Of a DNA stretch of 31,080 nucleotides, positions 15,491 to 24,734 are shown in pieces (position 1 is the first letter of the stretch; each line of letters begins with the position of its first letter). The stretch is from a virus, in IMG/VR virus record IMGVR_UViG_3300031578_000226, positions 1-31,080 of that record. One strand, 5' to 3'. A program made the position numbers and the translations under genes. The notes below the pieces were generated by a model. That model ran no database searches, was not told the DNA's origin, and saw only the letters and a list, made by a program, of their open reading frames with translations.

Positions 15491-17482
15491 ATGACGTATT
15501 ATAAGTATGTATCCAGAGAAGGTTCAGATGTTGTAGACTGGGGAGCTATAACTAAATCAGTTAGTGAAAGTTTAGGTCAAGTAGCTAAAGATAGAGAGGC
15601 TAAAAAGGAAGCAATTGACGAAGCATCAAGAAAAACTGGAGAAATATTGGCTAATTCACCAATGGGTGAGTCTAAAACCATAAATGATTTTACCCTTGAC
15701 TATGCTAATAATGCTGAAAAATTCAGACTAATGCAAGACCGCCTATTAAAGAGTGGTCAGATGAGTTTAAAAGATTACAATATTGGTAGAGCAAATTTAA
15801 CTTCTGGGACTACAGAGCTTTTTAATTTATCCAAAGAATATAATGCAGTATACGCAGATAAGATGGAGCGTATGAATAAAAAAGAATCTTCTCTTGCCGA
15901 GTCTTGGGCTATGGGAAATGTTGAAGGTTATGCTAACTTTTCAAAGTCTTCTGCGTATATAGACCCAACAAATGGAAGAGTTGCTGTTGGAAAAAAAGTA
16001 AAAAAGAAATTACCTGATGGAACTGAAATTTTTGAATTAACCACTAATGCAAATGATTTAAAATCAGTTAATGAACTTAGAAATATAATTAACACTAAGT
16101 ATGATAGATTTAAAATATCTGAAAATTTACAACCGGGCGTTGATGAATTAGGAGAGACTATTAAGGTTATAATGAAGGGTGGCGTAAAAACTTTAGAAGA
16201 CGCAAGACAAAATAAAGATTATTTAGAAGCTAGAAACACCTTTATAAATTCATTTATAAAAACGAATCCAGACATACCTATGTCTGTTCTTGTAGATTAT
16301 TTAGGTGTTGTTCCAGATGAAAAAGGTAATCCAACAAATGTTTCTTTTGAACTTACTTATGACCCTAAAGAAGCTGCCACATCAAATAGGTTTATCTTAA
16401 TGACTCCCAATGAAGATACTGGAAGATATGAGGCTGATTTAAGCGAAGACCAAGAAGAAATGGCAAAAAAAGCTTTAACTGCAAGGTTTGAAGCTATGGT
16501 TGACAGAAAAGAAACAGCTCGGCAAGAGTTTGCTCCTCCAAGACCAACGGCTTATGATGAAAGAAGTAAAGAGCAACAAAATATAGATGCTCAAAATACT
16601 ACTGCTTGGGGTCAGCTTTATTATGGAATTCCAGATGAGCAGCGGCAAGGAGCAAATAGATTGCTTGCGTCTCCAATAGCCAGAAGAGAAGACTTAATAG
16701 ATATTGATGTTAGAACTGAACCAGGTACAGTTATTTTAAGATATAAAGATTCTACAAAAAACAGAAAGATAGATATAATTGATGATGCTGGAAATCCAAT
16801 TTCCTATGCTGATTTTATGTCATTAGGAAATGAATTGCATGGTGTTGAGGATTATGGTAAAGCTTTAAGGTTAAGTGGAAGGTCTGAGGCAGCTTATAAT
16901 ATAGACAGAAAAGGTAGAGCTACAAGAGCTGGTAAAGCAAATTTATATAGTGACCCAGAGACTTTGGTTACTTATGGTGGAGAGAGAAATAAAACGCCAA
17001 AGAGCATAATTGAGGGTATTCCTAGTGAGATAGACGAAAATGCTGTTAAAACAGTATCTGATGTTTTTAGTCTTCTTAATTTGCCCAAACCTACCATAAC
17101 AACAAAAGAAGGCGGACAAGATATACCTAAAGAGCCAACAATGGCAGACTATTCAGGGCTTACTTTTGCTGAAAAAACTAAACCTTCATTAGAGATAGTA
17201 TTCCCTGGTGCGCCAACTATAAATATACCTGAAGGAGAAGACTTTCAGGATACACTAAGTAAAGTAATGGAGGTTTTAGATTCTTCATTTAAAACTAATG
17301 TGGATATTTCTATAGAAGAAATAAAAGCCGCCTTTCCTACACTAGAGATGTTTGAACTTTACAATCCTGGGTTTACAACAGAAGCTACAACAGGAGCTAC
17401 AAAGAAAAGAAGTATTGCTCAAATTATGAAAGAAGATGGGGTAACCCAAGCAGAGGCGGTAAAAATATTTAAAGCACAGTAG
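15491..17482 (+). CDS. Internal virion protein, T7 gp15-like by position
   Basis: The 663-residue product is soluble-looking, rich in Lys, Glu, Asp and Asn, without membrane segments. The N-terminal part is mainly helical (WGAITKSVSESLGQVAKDRE onward), the middle mixed, and the C-terminus ends with the short helix-turn SIAQIMKEDGVTQAEAVKIF. I associate that ending with phage virion proteins near internal core genes. It starts two bases after the upstream stop, and its stop is followed immediately by the ATG of the 1875-residue gene, so the three genes are probably translated as one unit. By T7 analogy it would form part of the ejected channel across the periplasm. No enzyme motif is seen. Confidence 0.62.
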   Translation: MTYYKYVSREGSDVVDWGAITKSVSESLGQVAKDREAKKEAIDEASRKTGEILANSPMGESKTINDFTLDYANNAEKFRLMQDRLLKSGQMSLKDYNIGRANLTSGTTELFNLSKEYNAVYADKMERMNKKESSLAESWAMGNVEGYANFSKSSAYIDPTNGRVAVGKKVKKKLPDGTEIFELTTNANDLKSVNELRNIINTKYDRFKISENLQPGVDELGETIKVIMKGGVKTLEDARQNKDYLEARNTFINSFIKTNPDIPMSVLVDYLGVVPDEKGNPTNVSFELTYDPKEAATSNRFILMTPNEDTGRYEADLSEDQEEMAKKALTARFEAMVDRKETARQEFAPPRPTAYDERSKEQQNIDAQNTTAWGQLYYGIPDEQRQGANRLLASPIARREDLIDIDVRTEPGTVILRYKDSTKNRKIDIIDDAGNPISYADFMSLGNELHGVEDYGKALRLSGRSEAAYNIDRKGRATRAGKANLYSDPETLVTYGGERNKTPKSIIEGIPSEIDENAVKTVSDVFSLLNLPKPTITTKEGGQDIPKEPTMADYSGLTFAEKTKPSLEIVFPGAPTINIPEGEDFQDTLSKVMEVLDSSFKTNVDISIEEIKAAFPTLEMFELYNPGFTTEATTGATKKRSIAQIMKEDGVTQAEAVKIFKAQ

Positions 17483-20400
17483 ATGTTTGAAATAGAAGAA
17501 TTGTTTGATTTAACAATTGAGGGAGCTTTTGAAAGTCCTGAAGATTTTAATGCTTTTGCTTCTCAAGCAACGCCCGAAGAATTATTTTCTGTAATGGTGG
17601 AGGGGGCTTTTGAAAGCCCTGAAGAACTATTAGCGTCTTTTAAAAAAAAAGACGAGACCGATATGGATTCCGTATCGGGGGCTGGTTTTTCGGTTTTACC
17701 CGCTGGAGAGAAGGACACTTGGCTTGAGCGAACTTTTGGTAAGACCCATGTAACAGATTTTTTCGGAGATATGTATCGTTCAATGCAACAAGGTTTGGCT
17801 CAAGGGGCTACTGTGGATGATGCATTAAAACTTTTTTACTCAGGAAAAGACGTAGATGAGGAAGACGTAAGAGACTATATTTCTGCTGTTCAGAACATGG
17901 AAGGCTTTCAGCCTTCAGATGAGATGAAGGAGTTTGATGAAATCTACCAAAAAGAAGGCGGTGGTATAATGGGATTTATTAAAGGGGTATATAAAAATCC
18001 AACTGTAATTCCACAAATTTTTACATCCTCTATGTTTGCTATGGCAAACAAAGGCTCTCTCGCCACTGGTCTCGGTACTGGGGCAGCAGCGGGATTAGCC
18101 ACTGGAGGTATTGGCGCTATACCTGGAGCTATCTTTGGTTTATCAGGAGCTCTAGAAACAGGTGTGTCTTTTACTGAGTTCTTAAAAGAAGAACTTGGAG
18201 ACAAAGCTTTTACTGAGGAAAATATTAAAGAAGTATTAGAAGACCAAGACGCTTTAAACAAGATAAGAAGAAGAGCAGGGGCTAGGGGTATATCTATCGC
18301 TAGTATTGATGCTTTAACAGCTGGCGTAGCCAGTAAGGTTGGTGCAAGTGTAGCTAAGGCCGCAGGTAAAGCAGCTGCTGGTACGACTAGAGGTTTGGTA
18401 GAAGCAGTTGGCGGGGGAGTTGGAGAGGTGGCTGGTAGAGGATTGGCTGGTCAAGAAATGGATGTTGCTGAGATAGGTTTTGAGGCAATAGGAGGAATGG
18501 CAACCGCTCCACTTACTGTCGGAGGTAGAGTTGCTAAGACTGGAATGGCTTACTATAAACTTCCTAAATATAAGATACGCAACGTAGATGTTACCAAGGA
18601 GGAGTTCATAAAAGAGATTGAGTCAGCTACTCCAGAGGAAATGCTTTCAATGGATGCGAGTGTAAACAACGATGAAGAGGTATTGGCTATTAGGAATAAT
18701 GCATGGAAAGATGCCACTATAATCAAACAGACCACAGAAGTATTACCTGGTATAAACGAAGAAGAGCTCGCTGAAATAGTTGAGCTTACCAAAAGAAAAG
18801 AGCTATTAGAAGCAAATGGAGGTGAAGTTGCAAAAGCAGAACTGCCTCAAGTTAATAACCGTATAAAAGAAATAACAAATGCCATTCAAGAGCGAAGCAC
18901 AAAGACGCCACCTGTACAAGAACAAGCCAGAGTTGGCGAAGAGGTGGGAGAAAGAGACACCGCCGGGGAAATTACCGGAGAGGTTGCACCCGAAGCAGGG
19001 GTTGAAGTTACCGAAATTCAAAAAGAAGAGGTTCTCAAGCCTACTGAAGAGAAGGGGATTGAGCCAGCGGTAGAGGAAAGATTTGAAACTAAGAGAGTAA
19101 AAATTACTGAACCTTTCACAGTTGGACAGTCTCAAGTATTGTTCAATGAAGATGGTACTATAAAAAGCATTGTCAATAAAAAAGGTCAAGAAGTTGCTAC
19201 TGGTACTCGAAGTAAAGTAGAAAAGATAGTACTTGAAAAAGTTATAGATGTTGATGCTGGAGAAAAAGCTGCAATAGTTGAAGGACTTGCTCCAGAACAA
19301 GTTGCTGATTATGTTGTAGAAAATAGTAACAACGTAAGAGAAGTGGCTGAAACTATTGAATATGAAACCAATCGTTATAAGTCTTTATTGACTGAGGAGC
19401 AGATTGAATTATTAGACCCTTTTGGCTATAGAAATATTCCTATAGATTTAGAGAGTTGGAAAAGGTTTGATGACGTTAATAATTTAACTCCTCAAATTAA
19501 AAGAAATTGGATAAAAAAGGAAGCAACTCCGTTAGATATTAAGGTCAAAGAACTTCCTAACTATACCGAAGGAAATGAAAGGCAAATAATAAATGATATC
19601 ATTGAGTTTGCTAAAAATAATCCTAGCGGAACACCATCTTTAGAGAAAGGCAAAACGCCAGCTTTATTGGATTTAGAAACAAAATTCGAACAACTAACTG
19701 GAACAAAGCCAACGCCAACAAATATAGATTTAGTTTTAGGGATTGAGCCAGGCAGAACTCCTGTTGAGATATTAAAGTTGCAGGAGCAGGAGCAACTTAA
19801 ACGCGAAGCTGCTGAACCTGGTATGTTTGGCAAAAAGAGAGGGCCTTCTGCTAAAAAGATAGTGGGAGAGCCTAAGAAAATGATTACAGTTGACGAAGCT
19901 AAAGCTCGTACAGACCAAATAAAGTTAGAAGTGCGAGCGGCAAGAGAAGCCAAGGCGGACCAAACGCAAAGAAGAAAAGCATTATCCTCAGCCATAACAA
20001 ATCTAATTGGTCAAGGTCTTATAGATACGAATAAGGCAAAGCAGCTGATAAAACAAATATCTAACGTAGACCTTAATAAAGCAATAAATGTAGAGCGTGT
20101 ATTGGCGTATGTAGAAAAAACACTTAAAGAGGCTGACTACGCTGCTAAGCTAAATGAAGCTGAAGCTTTAAGAAAAAAAATAAAGAAGCTTTCGAAGAAT
20201 AAAAATATTGAGGTTAGCTCTACTGAAGCCGCTGAAAACTTTACGGCTATTGACCCGGTGTTTGTTGAAGATATAAATACATATATAGAACAAGCCAATA
20301 AAGTAAAAGATGGCGTTACTCCAAGCACGAGACAAAAAATAATGCCTGCTTTAGATATTGCTGAAACAAAAAAATATGTAGACGCTCAAAAAGCAAGACA

Positions 20401-23110
20401 ACAAGAAATAGAACTTACCGCACAGAGAGAGTTATTTGAAGATTTAACGGGCCTATCTCCAGATGAACTTAGTTTTCAAGAAATGAGAGAGATAGTTTAT
20501 GGTGTAGAACAAGAGCAGCCAGAGGCAGAGCGAGCCTCTGAGCTTGAAAGAAAAGCAAAAGCAAAAGCTGAAATAGTTAGAAAAGGACTTAACAAGGCTT
20601 TTGATACTGTATCTACAATAGTAAATGAATTAATTGAAACAGAAACAGACCCGTTTACTGGAGAAAAATTTAGCCTTACTGATGCTCAGAAAACATTGGT
20701 TAAGGATTTTATTAATATAGATATAAATAAGCTTAGTGAACAAGACGCTATTATAGCTTTGGATTCATTAATAAACTTTGCTACCAACAAAACTACAGGA
20801 GGTATGGGTGCAATAGTTCAAAGAGACAAAGGTAAGTTAGGTGTTGAGGCCATGAAGTCTTTAGGAATTATTGCTAAGCCTTTATCTGCTATTTTAAAAT
20901 CAGACGCGGGTATTGCTAGAAAATGGGCACAGTATATAGCTACGCTGCCTAACCAACTTGAATTAATGTTTAAAGGGCAAAGTAGAGCTAGAAAATTTGA
21001 GACATTATCTGGTTTTGCTGACGTTAAAAAGGGGGCTTCTGAAGGTGAGTCTTACGCACAAAGAATAACAAACGAATATTATGAAAAATTCATAAAATCT
21101 TCTTTCTTAGAACCCACAAAAACACAGCCTAATAAACAAAACTTCAACACTCTTTACAATGACGCTGAACGAGGAATGTTTGCTTTTGTAAGAAGAACTG
21201 TTCCTGGAGAAGAGCAAATAGAGTTTAAAAGAAGAAAGGGTTTGATTGAACAAACCATTGATGCTTTAAAGCAAAGAGGTGGTAAAGAAGCGCAAGTAGC
21301 TGAGGTATATGAAGAGGTATATAATAAAATTTTAAAAGATGCTAACAGCGCAAGTGAAGTAGAGTCTAAAGTTGACCCAATAAATATAGACGCTGTAAAC
21401 TGGATGACTGATATCTGGAAAGACAACTACAGTCAGTTGAGTGAAGTAAATTTAAATATATATAATAAGATATTAGGTAAAGATAAAAACTATACTCCTG
21501 ATTCATTTATTAGATTAGGTGATATAGAAACTGGTTTTGAAATTGGAGAACCTATTTTTGATATGGTTTCTAAAAGAATTTCAGACAAAAAGACCGGAGT
21601 GTTAATGGAGGTTGTTAGACCATCTTCTCTCCCTAAAAACAGAATAATAAATTTATCTTTTGATAATCAAAATATTAATAATTTAAAGAAAGCTAAAACA
21701 GAAATAGAAACTGCAGGAGCTATACAACAAGTAAAGGGATTTTTTGAATCAAAAGAGTTTGAAAAGATAGCTCCTAATCAACAAGACAGAGAGCTTTTAA
21801 AAGAAAGAGTCCGTCAATATATTGAAGCTAAAAAAGGAAGAGAGTATATTGCAAAAGATGATACCGCATTACTAAAGCTTATAAATAATTATTCTGGATA
21901 TGCTGTTTCTCGTACGCTTGGAGGAGTAACTCAGCCACTAAAACAAGTTTTACCAGTACTAGTAAACACCATGATGAACGTTGGTCCTGAAGTATTTTTT
22001 GGAGAGCTTGGAGTTTTAAGTGATGTGGCTACTGATTCTGCAATGGCACGATTTGTAAAAAACTCTGGTTATCCAGTTTCAACTAGAGGCCTACAATCAA
22101 GTACTACTTTAGAAACTAATAATAAAAAATTAGAAAATGCAGCAAAAGGGCCTGCCACTAAAGTTGTCAGGGGATTAAGAGATTTACAAAGAGGATGGCT
22201 TGATACGTTTTTAGTAAAGCCAGATAGATACGTTGCTCAAGCTTCATGGATGATGTATTACATCAAAAGCCTGAAAGAACAAGGTGTTGATGTACAAAAT
22301 ATTAATTGGGATACTCATGAAGTAAATAGAAAGGCTGGGGATTATGCTCAACAGCAAGTAGATAGACAGCAGAACGTAAGTGATGCTGACTTGCAAGGAG
22401 AATTGTTTAGAAGTAAAAGGCCTTTTGTTCAGATTATTAGAAGAGTTTTACTTCCATTCTCTAACTTTTTGTTAAATCAAAAAACAAGAATGTATTCTGA
22501 TATTACTACTTTAACCAGTAAAACTTCAGAGTCTGTTGATAAGCAAGCGGCCCTTCGTTCTTTATCTGGATTGGTAGCTGAAACAGTTGCTTTTAATGCT
22601 CTTGGTTTATTTATAAGTCAAGTGTTGTCTTCTCTGTCTTCAGAGGACGATGAGAAAGAAAAGAAGAAAAGAGAACGTTTTCAAAATAGATTAAAAGGAA
22701 GAGCTGGTCAAGCTGTAAAAGATGTATTGGCTCCGCTTCCTGTTCCTCAAGTAGAAGGCCCTCTTATTAGCGGAATAAATGCTTTGATTGAAGCGGCTTC
22801 CGATTCAAAAGAACCATTCCAATTCTTTGAACTTCAACCAGAGGATGCTTGGGAAAGAATGGGTATATTCAGCATTCCTGTGGATAAATATAACGAGTGG
22901 ACTGAAATTAAAAATATGGCACTTGATGGTGTATATGAAAAGGAAGGAGCTTTTGGAAAAACAAGCACCAAAAAGATAAAGAAAAAATATCAAGAAGAGA
23001 TGTTGGCTAATTGGCTGGCATATACTTTATATGCATCAGGATTAGCCCCATCAGAAGTTGGTACTGTGGTGCGCTATAATGTAAAAGCTATTCAGAATAA
23101 ATCAAAATAA
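17483..23110 (+). CDS. Giant internal/ejected virion protein, T7 gp16-like by position
   Basis: The 1875-residue protein is the largest in the window. It opens with two near-copies of an acidic motif (IEGAFESPEDF at about 12-22 and VEGAFESPEEL at about 38-48). It then has two Gly/Ala-rich hydrophobic stretches (about 175-230 and 270-350) suited to membrane insertion. A disordered Glu/Pro/Val-rich linker (about 466-530) follows, then long helical regions and a late hydrophobic segment (about 1690-1715, GLVAETVAFNALGLFISQVL) after PFVQIIRRVLLPFSNFLLNQ. No lysozyme or transglycosylase motif was found, unlike T7 gp16. Its place as third and largest of the internal virion set supports an ejected protein that helps DNA cross the cell envelope. 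The linker coincides with a nested reading frame (18879-19073) and a GC-rich patch. Confidence 0.7.
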   Translation: MFEIEELFDLTIEGAFESPEDFNAFASQATPEELFSVMVEGAFESPEELLASFKKKDETDMDSVSGAGFSVLPAGEKDTWLERTFGKTHVTDFFGDMYRSMQQGLAQGATVDDALKLFYSGKDVDEEDVRDYISAVQNMEGFQPSDEMKEFDEIYQKEGGGIMGFIKGVYKNPTVIPQIFTSSMFAMANKGSLATGLGTGAAAGLATGGIGAIPGAIFGLSGALETGVSFTEFLKEELGDKAFTEENIKEVLEDQDALNKIRRRAGARGISIASIDALTAGVASKVGASVAKAAGKAAAGTTRGLVEAVGGGVGEVAGRGLAGQEMDVAEIGFEAIGGMATAPLTVGGRVAKTGMAYYKLPKYKIRNVDVTKEEFIKEIESATPEEMLSMDASVNNDEEVLAIRNNAWKDATIIKQTTEVLPGINEEELAEIVELTKRKELLEANGGEVAKAELPQVNNRIKEITNAIQERSTKTPPVQEQARVGEEVGERDTAGEITGEVAPEAGVEVTEIQKEEVLKPTEEKGIEPAVEERFETKRVKITEPFTVGQSQVLFNEDGTIKSIVNKKGQEVATGTRSKVEKIVLEKVIDVDAGEKAAIVEGLAPEQVADYVVENSNNVREVAETIEYETNRYKSLLTEEQIELLDPFGYRNIPIDLESWKRFDDVNNLTPQIKRNWIKKEATPLDIKVKELPNYTEGNERQIINDIIEFAKNNPSGTPSLEKGKTPALLDLETKFEQLTGTKPTPTNIDLVLGIEPGRTPVEILKLQEQEQLKREAAEPGMFGKKRGPSAKKIVGEPKKMITVDEAKARTDQIKLEVRAAREAKADQTQRRKALSSAITNLIGQGLIDTNKAKQLIKQISNVDLNKAINVERVLAYVEKTLKEADYAAKLNEAEALRKKIKKLSKNKNIEVSSTEAAENFTAIDPVFVEDINTYIEQANKVKDGVTPSTRQKIMPALDIAETKKYVDAQKARQQEIELTAQRELFEDLTGLSPDELSFQEMREIVYGVEQEQPEAERASELERKAKAKAEIVRKGLNKAFDTVSTIVNELIETETDPFTGEKFSLTDAQKTLVKDFINIDINKLSEQDAIIALDSLINFATNKTTGGMGAIVQRDKGKLGVEAMKSLGIIAKPLSAILKSDAGIARKWAQYIATLPNQLELMFKGQSRARKFETLSGFADVKKGASEGESYAQRITNEYYEKFIKSSFLEPTKTQPNKQNFNTLYNDAERGMFAFVRRTVPGEEQIEFKRRKGLIEQTIDALKQRGGKEAQVAEVYEEVYNKILKDANSASEVESKVDPINIDAVNWMTDIWKDNYSQLSEVNLNIYNKILGKDKNYTPDSFIRLGDIETGFEIGEPIFDMVSKRISDKKTGVLMEVVRPSSLPKNRIINLSFDNQNINNLKKAKTEIETAGAIQQVKGFFESKEFEKIAPNQQDRELLKERVRQYIEAKKGREYIAKDDTALLKLINNYSGYAVSRTLGGVTQPLKQVLPVLVNTMMNVGPEVFFGELGVLSDVATDSAMARFVKNSGYPVSTRGLQSSTTLETNNKKLENAAKGPATKVVRGLRDLQRGWLDTFLVKPDRYVAQASWMMYYIKSLKEQGVDVQNINWDTHEVNRKAGDYAQQQVDRQQNVSDADLQGELFRSKRPFVQIIRRVLLPFSNFLLNQKTRMYSDITTLTSKTSESVDKQAALRSLSGLVAETVAFNALGLFISQVLSSLSSEDDEKEKKKRERFQNRLKGRAGQAVKDVLAPLPVPQVEGPLISGINALIEAASDSKEPFQFFELQPEDAWERMGIFSIPVDKYNEWTEIKNMALDGVYEKEGAFGKTSTKKIKKKYQEEMLANWLAYTLYASGLAPSEVGTVVRYNVKAIQNKSK
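18879..19073 (+). CDS. Nested +1-frame gene starting MPFKSEAQRR, small phage protein of unknown function
   Basis: This 64-codon frame lies wholly inside the 1875-residue gene. Its first half (MPFKSEAQRRHLYKNKPELA then KRWEKETPPGKLPERLHP) matches a small phage protein type I recognise ('MPFKS-xQRrYLya-xPe-AkrWekE-P-gkLPerv'). Such a match in an off-frame by chance is unlikely. The product is strongly basic, with a Lys/Arg-rich tail (KFKKKRFSSLLKRRG). The first 123 bases are about 56% GC by hand count, against about 32% for the 60 bases at 19141-19200, and its codons end in G far more often than those of neighbouring genes. The start ATG has an A-rich leader like other genes here. Whether it is translated, or is a relic inserted into the host gene and now read as a linker in the main frame, is open. 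Confidence 0.55.
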   Translation: MPFKSEAQRRHLYKNKPELAKRWEKETPPGKLPERLHPKQGLKLPKFKKKRFSSLLKRRGLSQR

Positions 23111-23171
23111 CACTGAAGAGATTAGGTAGAATAAAACTACATTAAGTATAATAACTACCAGAAATTCAAAC
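23111..23171. other. Convergence point of the two gene blocks
   Basis: This 61-base spacer lies between the last + strand gene and the last - strand gene. It contains a separated GGTAG/CTACC inverted pair and a CCTAGG palindrome, but no stem followed by a T run in either direction. I therefore see no convincing bidirectional terminator; read-through into the opposite block is possible. Confidence 0.6.
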
Positions 23172-23555
23172 CTAGGATTTAACATACTTGAAGATGTTTT
23201 TATCGTAAAAGTAAAGCATCAGCTCGCCATCTTCTTCAGACCACATGGCTTGTCCAGTTATCCCTTCTATTGGTAGATAATATATACCATCTATACACGA
23301 CCATATCATTACGGCGTGCAATCTCTTGTCTATAAGTTTGATTATTTTTCTAGCTGGTATGGATAAAGGAAATGATTCTTTCATTTCAGTATCCAACACT
23401 TTAACTTCTGCGTATCCTATTACAGATTTGTTCTCTCCGAGGATTCTAAAGTCTACGTCCCCAGCACTAAGTTTCTTAAAGCTACCCCCTAATCTTTTTA
23501 GATAGAGCTCAACTGCTTTCTTCTCTTTGTTTAAATCTTGGTCTTGTTCAAACAT
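23172..23555 (-). CDS. PD-(D/E)XK nuclease-like protein
   Basis: The product is 127 residues from the ATG at 23555. A longer frame to 23609 exists, but the chosen ATG overlaps the stop of the upstream phosphoesterase gene as TAATG, typical of coupled genes. A nuclease-like core is visible: an N-terminal helix (NKEKKAVELYLKRLGGSFKK), then AGDVDFRI (D33/D35) and YAEVKV (E50-x-K52), which together give the D...ExK metal-binding arrangement, followed by helix and strands. It may be a Holliday-junction-resolvase-like or packaging-related nuclease; it could also be an inactive relative. It is the last gene of the - strand unit. Confidence 0.6.
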   Translation of the reverse strand: MFEQDQDLNKEKKAVELYLKRLGGSFKKLSAGDVDFRILGENKSVIGYAEVKVLDTEMKESFPLSIPARKIIKLIDKRLHAVMIWSCIDGIYYLPIEGITGQAMWSEEDGELMLYFYDKNIFKYVKS

Positions 23556-24268
23556 TATAATTCCATCAAACAGTTTATTGCAGTGTGTCCTCCCAGAACT
23601 ACCCCGCATCCTATGGCTTGTTTCTTAAAATGCTTTGCGTAGGCCGCTGCGTATGATGTACAATCAATACCACATCCCACCTGCATTCCAAAGATTCTAA
23701 AGTTTCTACCTACCATCCACTCCGCATAAGCTTGTGTGTGGATATGTCCTTGGACAGTAGACATCATATCATTCTTGGCCTTCACTCTGGCGCTTCCTCC
23801 TTCTCCGTGAATGTATTGCACATTATCATATACAATTCGTTCTACCCAGTTCCAGTTTGTTCCCAACACTTCATTGTAGGATTTAATCCACATACTTGGA
23901 ATGTCGGAGGTCTGAGCCTTACGCATAATGAGTCTGTCGTGGTTTCCTATAATTACATCGGCATTTGGAAAAGCCTTACGCCATTTCTTTACAGACTTGA
24001 TAGCGTGTTTAAGCTCATCAGCTCCACCCATTCCATCGCTTGATGTTTCGTGGTATGAGCTATAGTGATTGTCTATAATGTCTCCAATAAATATTACTTG
24101 ATTACACAGATATTTTGCGTAAGTTTCCTGGCAGAACTCCAGGTATCCATCTAATTCAAATGGTGCGTGTATGTCTCCTATTACTAGGATTCGTCTTTCG
24201 TTTGCTGTGAGGTGGTCGTATGCTATTTTTTTATTCCCATTCAGCCTTGGTCTGAAGTCAGAGTTCAT
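23555..24268 (-). CDS. Calcineurin-like metallophosphoesterase
   Basis: The 237-residue product carries all the signature blocks of the family: GDIHAP (D32, H34), GDIIDNH (D63), GNHDR (N109, H110), HGEG (H154) and GHIHT (H175, H177), which hold two metal ions. Family members cleave phosphomonoesters or diesters of nucleotides, proteins or nucleic acid ends. In phage replication blocks they are often thought to process DNA ends or nucleotides, but the substrate cannot be read here. The basic region between blocks (KSVKKWRKAFP) and C-terminal Cys/Ala-rich part are unremarkable. It overlaps the preceding 60-residue gene by 11 bases and the next by one, within a coupled run. Confidence 0.9.
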   Translation of the reverse strand: MNSDFRPRLNGNKKIAYDHLTANERRILVIGDIHAPFELDGYLEFCQETYAKYLCNQVIFIGDIIDNHYSSYHETSSDGMGGADELKHAIKSVKKWRKAFPNADVIIGNHDRLIMRKAQTSDIPSMWIKSYNEVLGTNWNWVERIVYDNVQYIHGEGGSARVKAKNDMMSTVQGHIHTQAYAEWMVGRNFRIFGMQVGCGIDCTSYAAAYAKHFKKQAIGCGVVLGGHTAINCLMEL

Positions 24269-24440
24269 CTTGTACTGATTCTAAAATTAATTTGAGTTTT
24301 TTTATCAGCGCGTGAATCTCTATTTTTAAAGACACAAAGTCTTTGTCTATCAATGATTCATAGATAGTACTTGAAGAGTCGTGAATATCATCCATCAGAA
24401 AGTTGATATTCTGAACTCTTTTATTTTCTAGAGATTTCAT
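24258..24440 (-). CDS. Small helical protein, unknown function
   Basis: The 60-residue product is predicted by eye to be almost entirely helical, with heptad-like hydrophobic spacing over residues 12-58 (INFLMDDIHDSSSTIYESL, then LIKKLKLILESVQDEL), suggesting a small coiled coil or helical hairpin. I recognise no family. It starts ten bases after the upstream stop and its last 11 bases overlap the start of the phosphoesterase gene, which supports it being a real coupled gene rather than a chance frame. Confidence 0.6.
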   Translation of the reverse strand: MKSLENKRVQNINFLMDDIHDSSSTIYESLIDKDFVSLKIEIHALIKKLKLILESVQDEL

Positions 24441-24450
24441 ACACCATAAT

Positions 24451-24681
24451 TTAGTCCATTGCGTGGATTAGATTTTCTCCTAAATCGGAGTCTACTTGTT
24501 TGATGGCGTAATAAATTTTTCTAGATTTCTTCTTTACATTCTGCTTGTAAGTCTTTGAAGACTCCACACCCATATCGCAGTACATAAGAGCATCCATTTC
24601 CAGAAGAGTGTCAATTTTTTTCTTGTCACTCCATGTCTTATACCCTACAATTTTAGGTATGTCATTGATATTGTAAATCAT
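24451..24681 (-). CDS. Small protein of a type seen in Bacteroidetes phages, unknown function
   Basis: The 76-residue product starts MIYNINDIPKIVGYKTWSDK and continues with a helical, Lys-rich, Met/Leu-containing segment (KKIDTLLEMDALMYCDMGVE, later NVKKKSRKIYYAIKQV). I recall similar short proteins beside replication genes of flavobacterial phages but no assigned role. There is no DNA-binding motif clear enough to name. It follows a 53-base spacer that holds an A/T palindrome and weak promoter-like boxes, so it may begin a sub-operon with the 60-residue gene, the phosphoesterase and the nuclease-like gene. Confidence 0.65.
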   Translation of the reverse strand: MIYNINDIPKIVGYKTWSDKKKIDTLLEMDALMYCDMGVESSKTYKQNVKKKSRKIYYAIKQVDSDLGENLIHAMD

Positions 24682-24696
24682 AATTCAACGAATTTA

Positions 24697-24725
24697 CATA
24701 TAAAGTTATAAAAAAATTTTTATAA
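24697..24725 (-). promoter_or_regulatory. A/T palindrome with weak promoter-like box
   Basis: A perfect 9-bp inverted repeat TTATAAAAA / TTTTTATAA (24706-24725, two-base centre) is followed on the - strand by TAACTTTA (24704-24697), one base off TAnnTTTG and 15 bases before the ATG of the 76-residue gene. It could be an operator, a weak bidirectional terminator, or simply A/T-rich spacer. Confidence 0.35.
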
Positions 24726-24734
24726 TATGCTAAT

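Noticed and set aside
17483-23110. Lysozyme or transglycosylase domain in the giant virion protein, as in T7 gp16
   Set aside because: I looked for a catalytic Glu in a lytic-transglycosylase context near the N-terminus and found none.
23556-23609. 18-codon N-terminal extension of the last nuclease-like gene
   Set aside because: The ATG at 23555 overlaps the upstream stop as TAATG and matches the coupling seen across the operon. The extension overlaps the phosphoesterase end and adds no recognisable motif.
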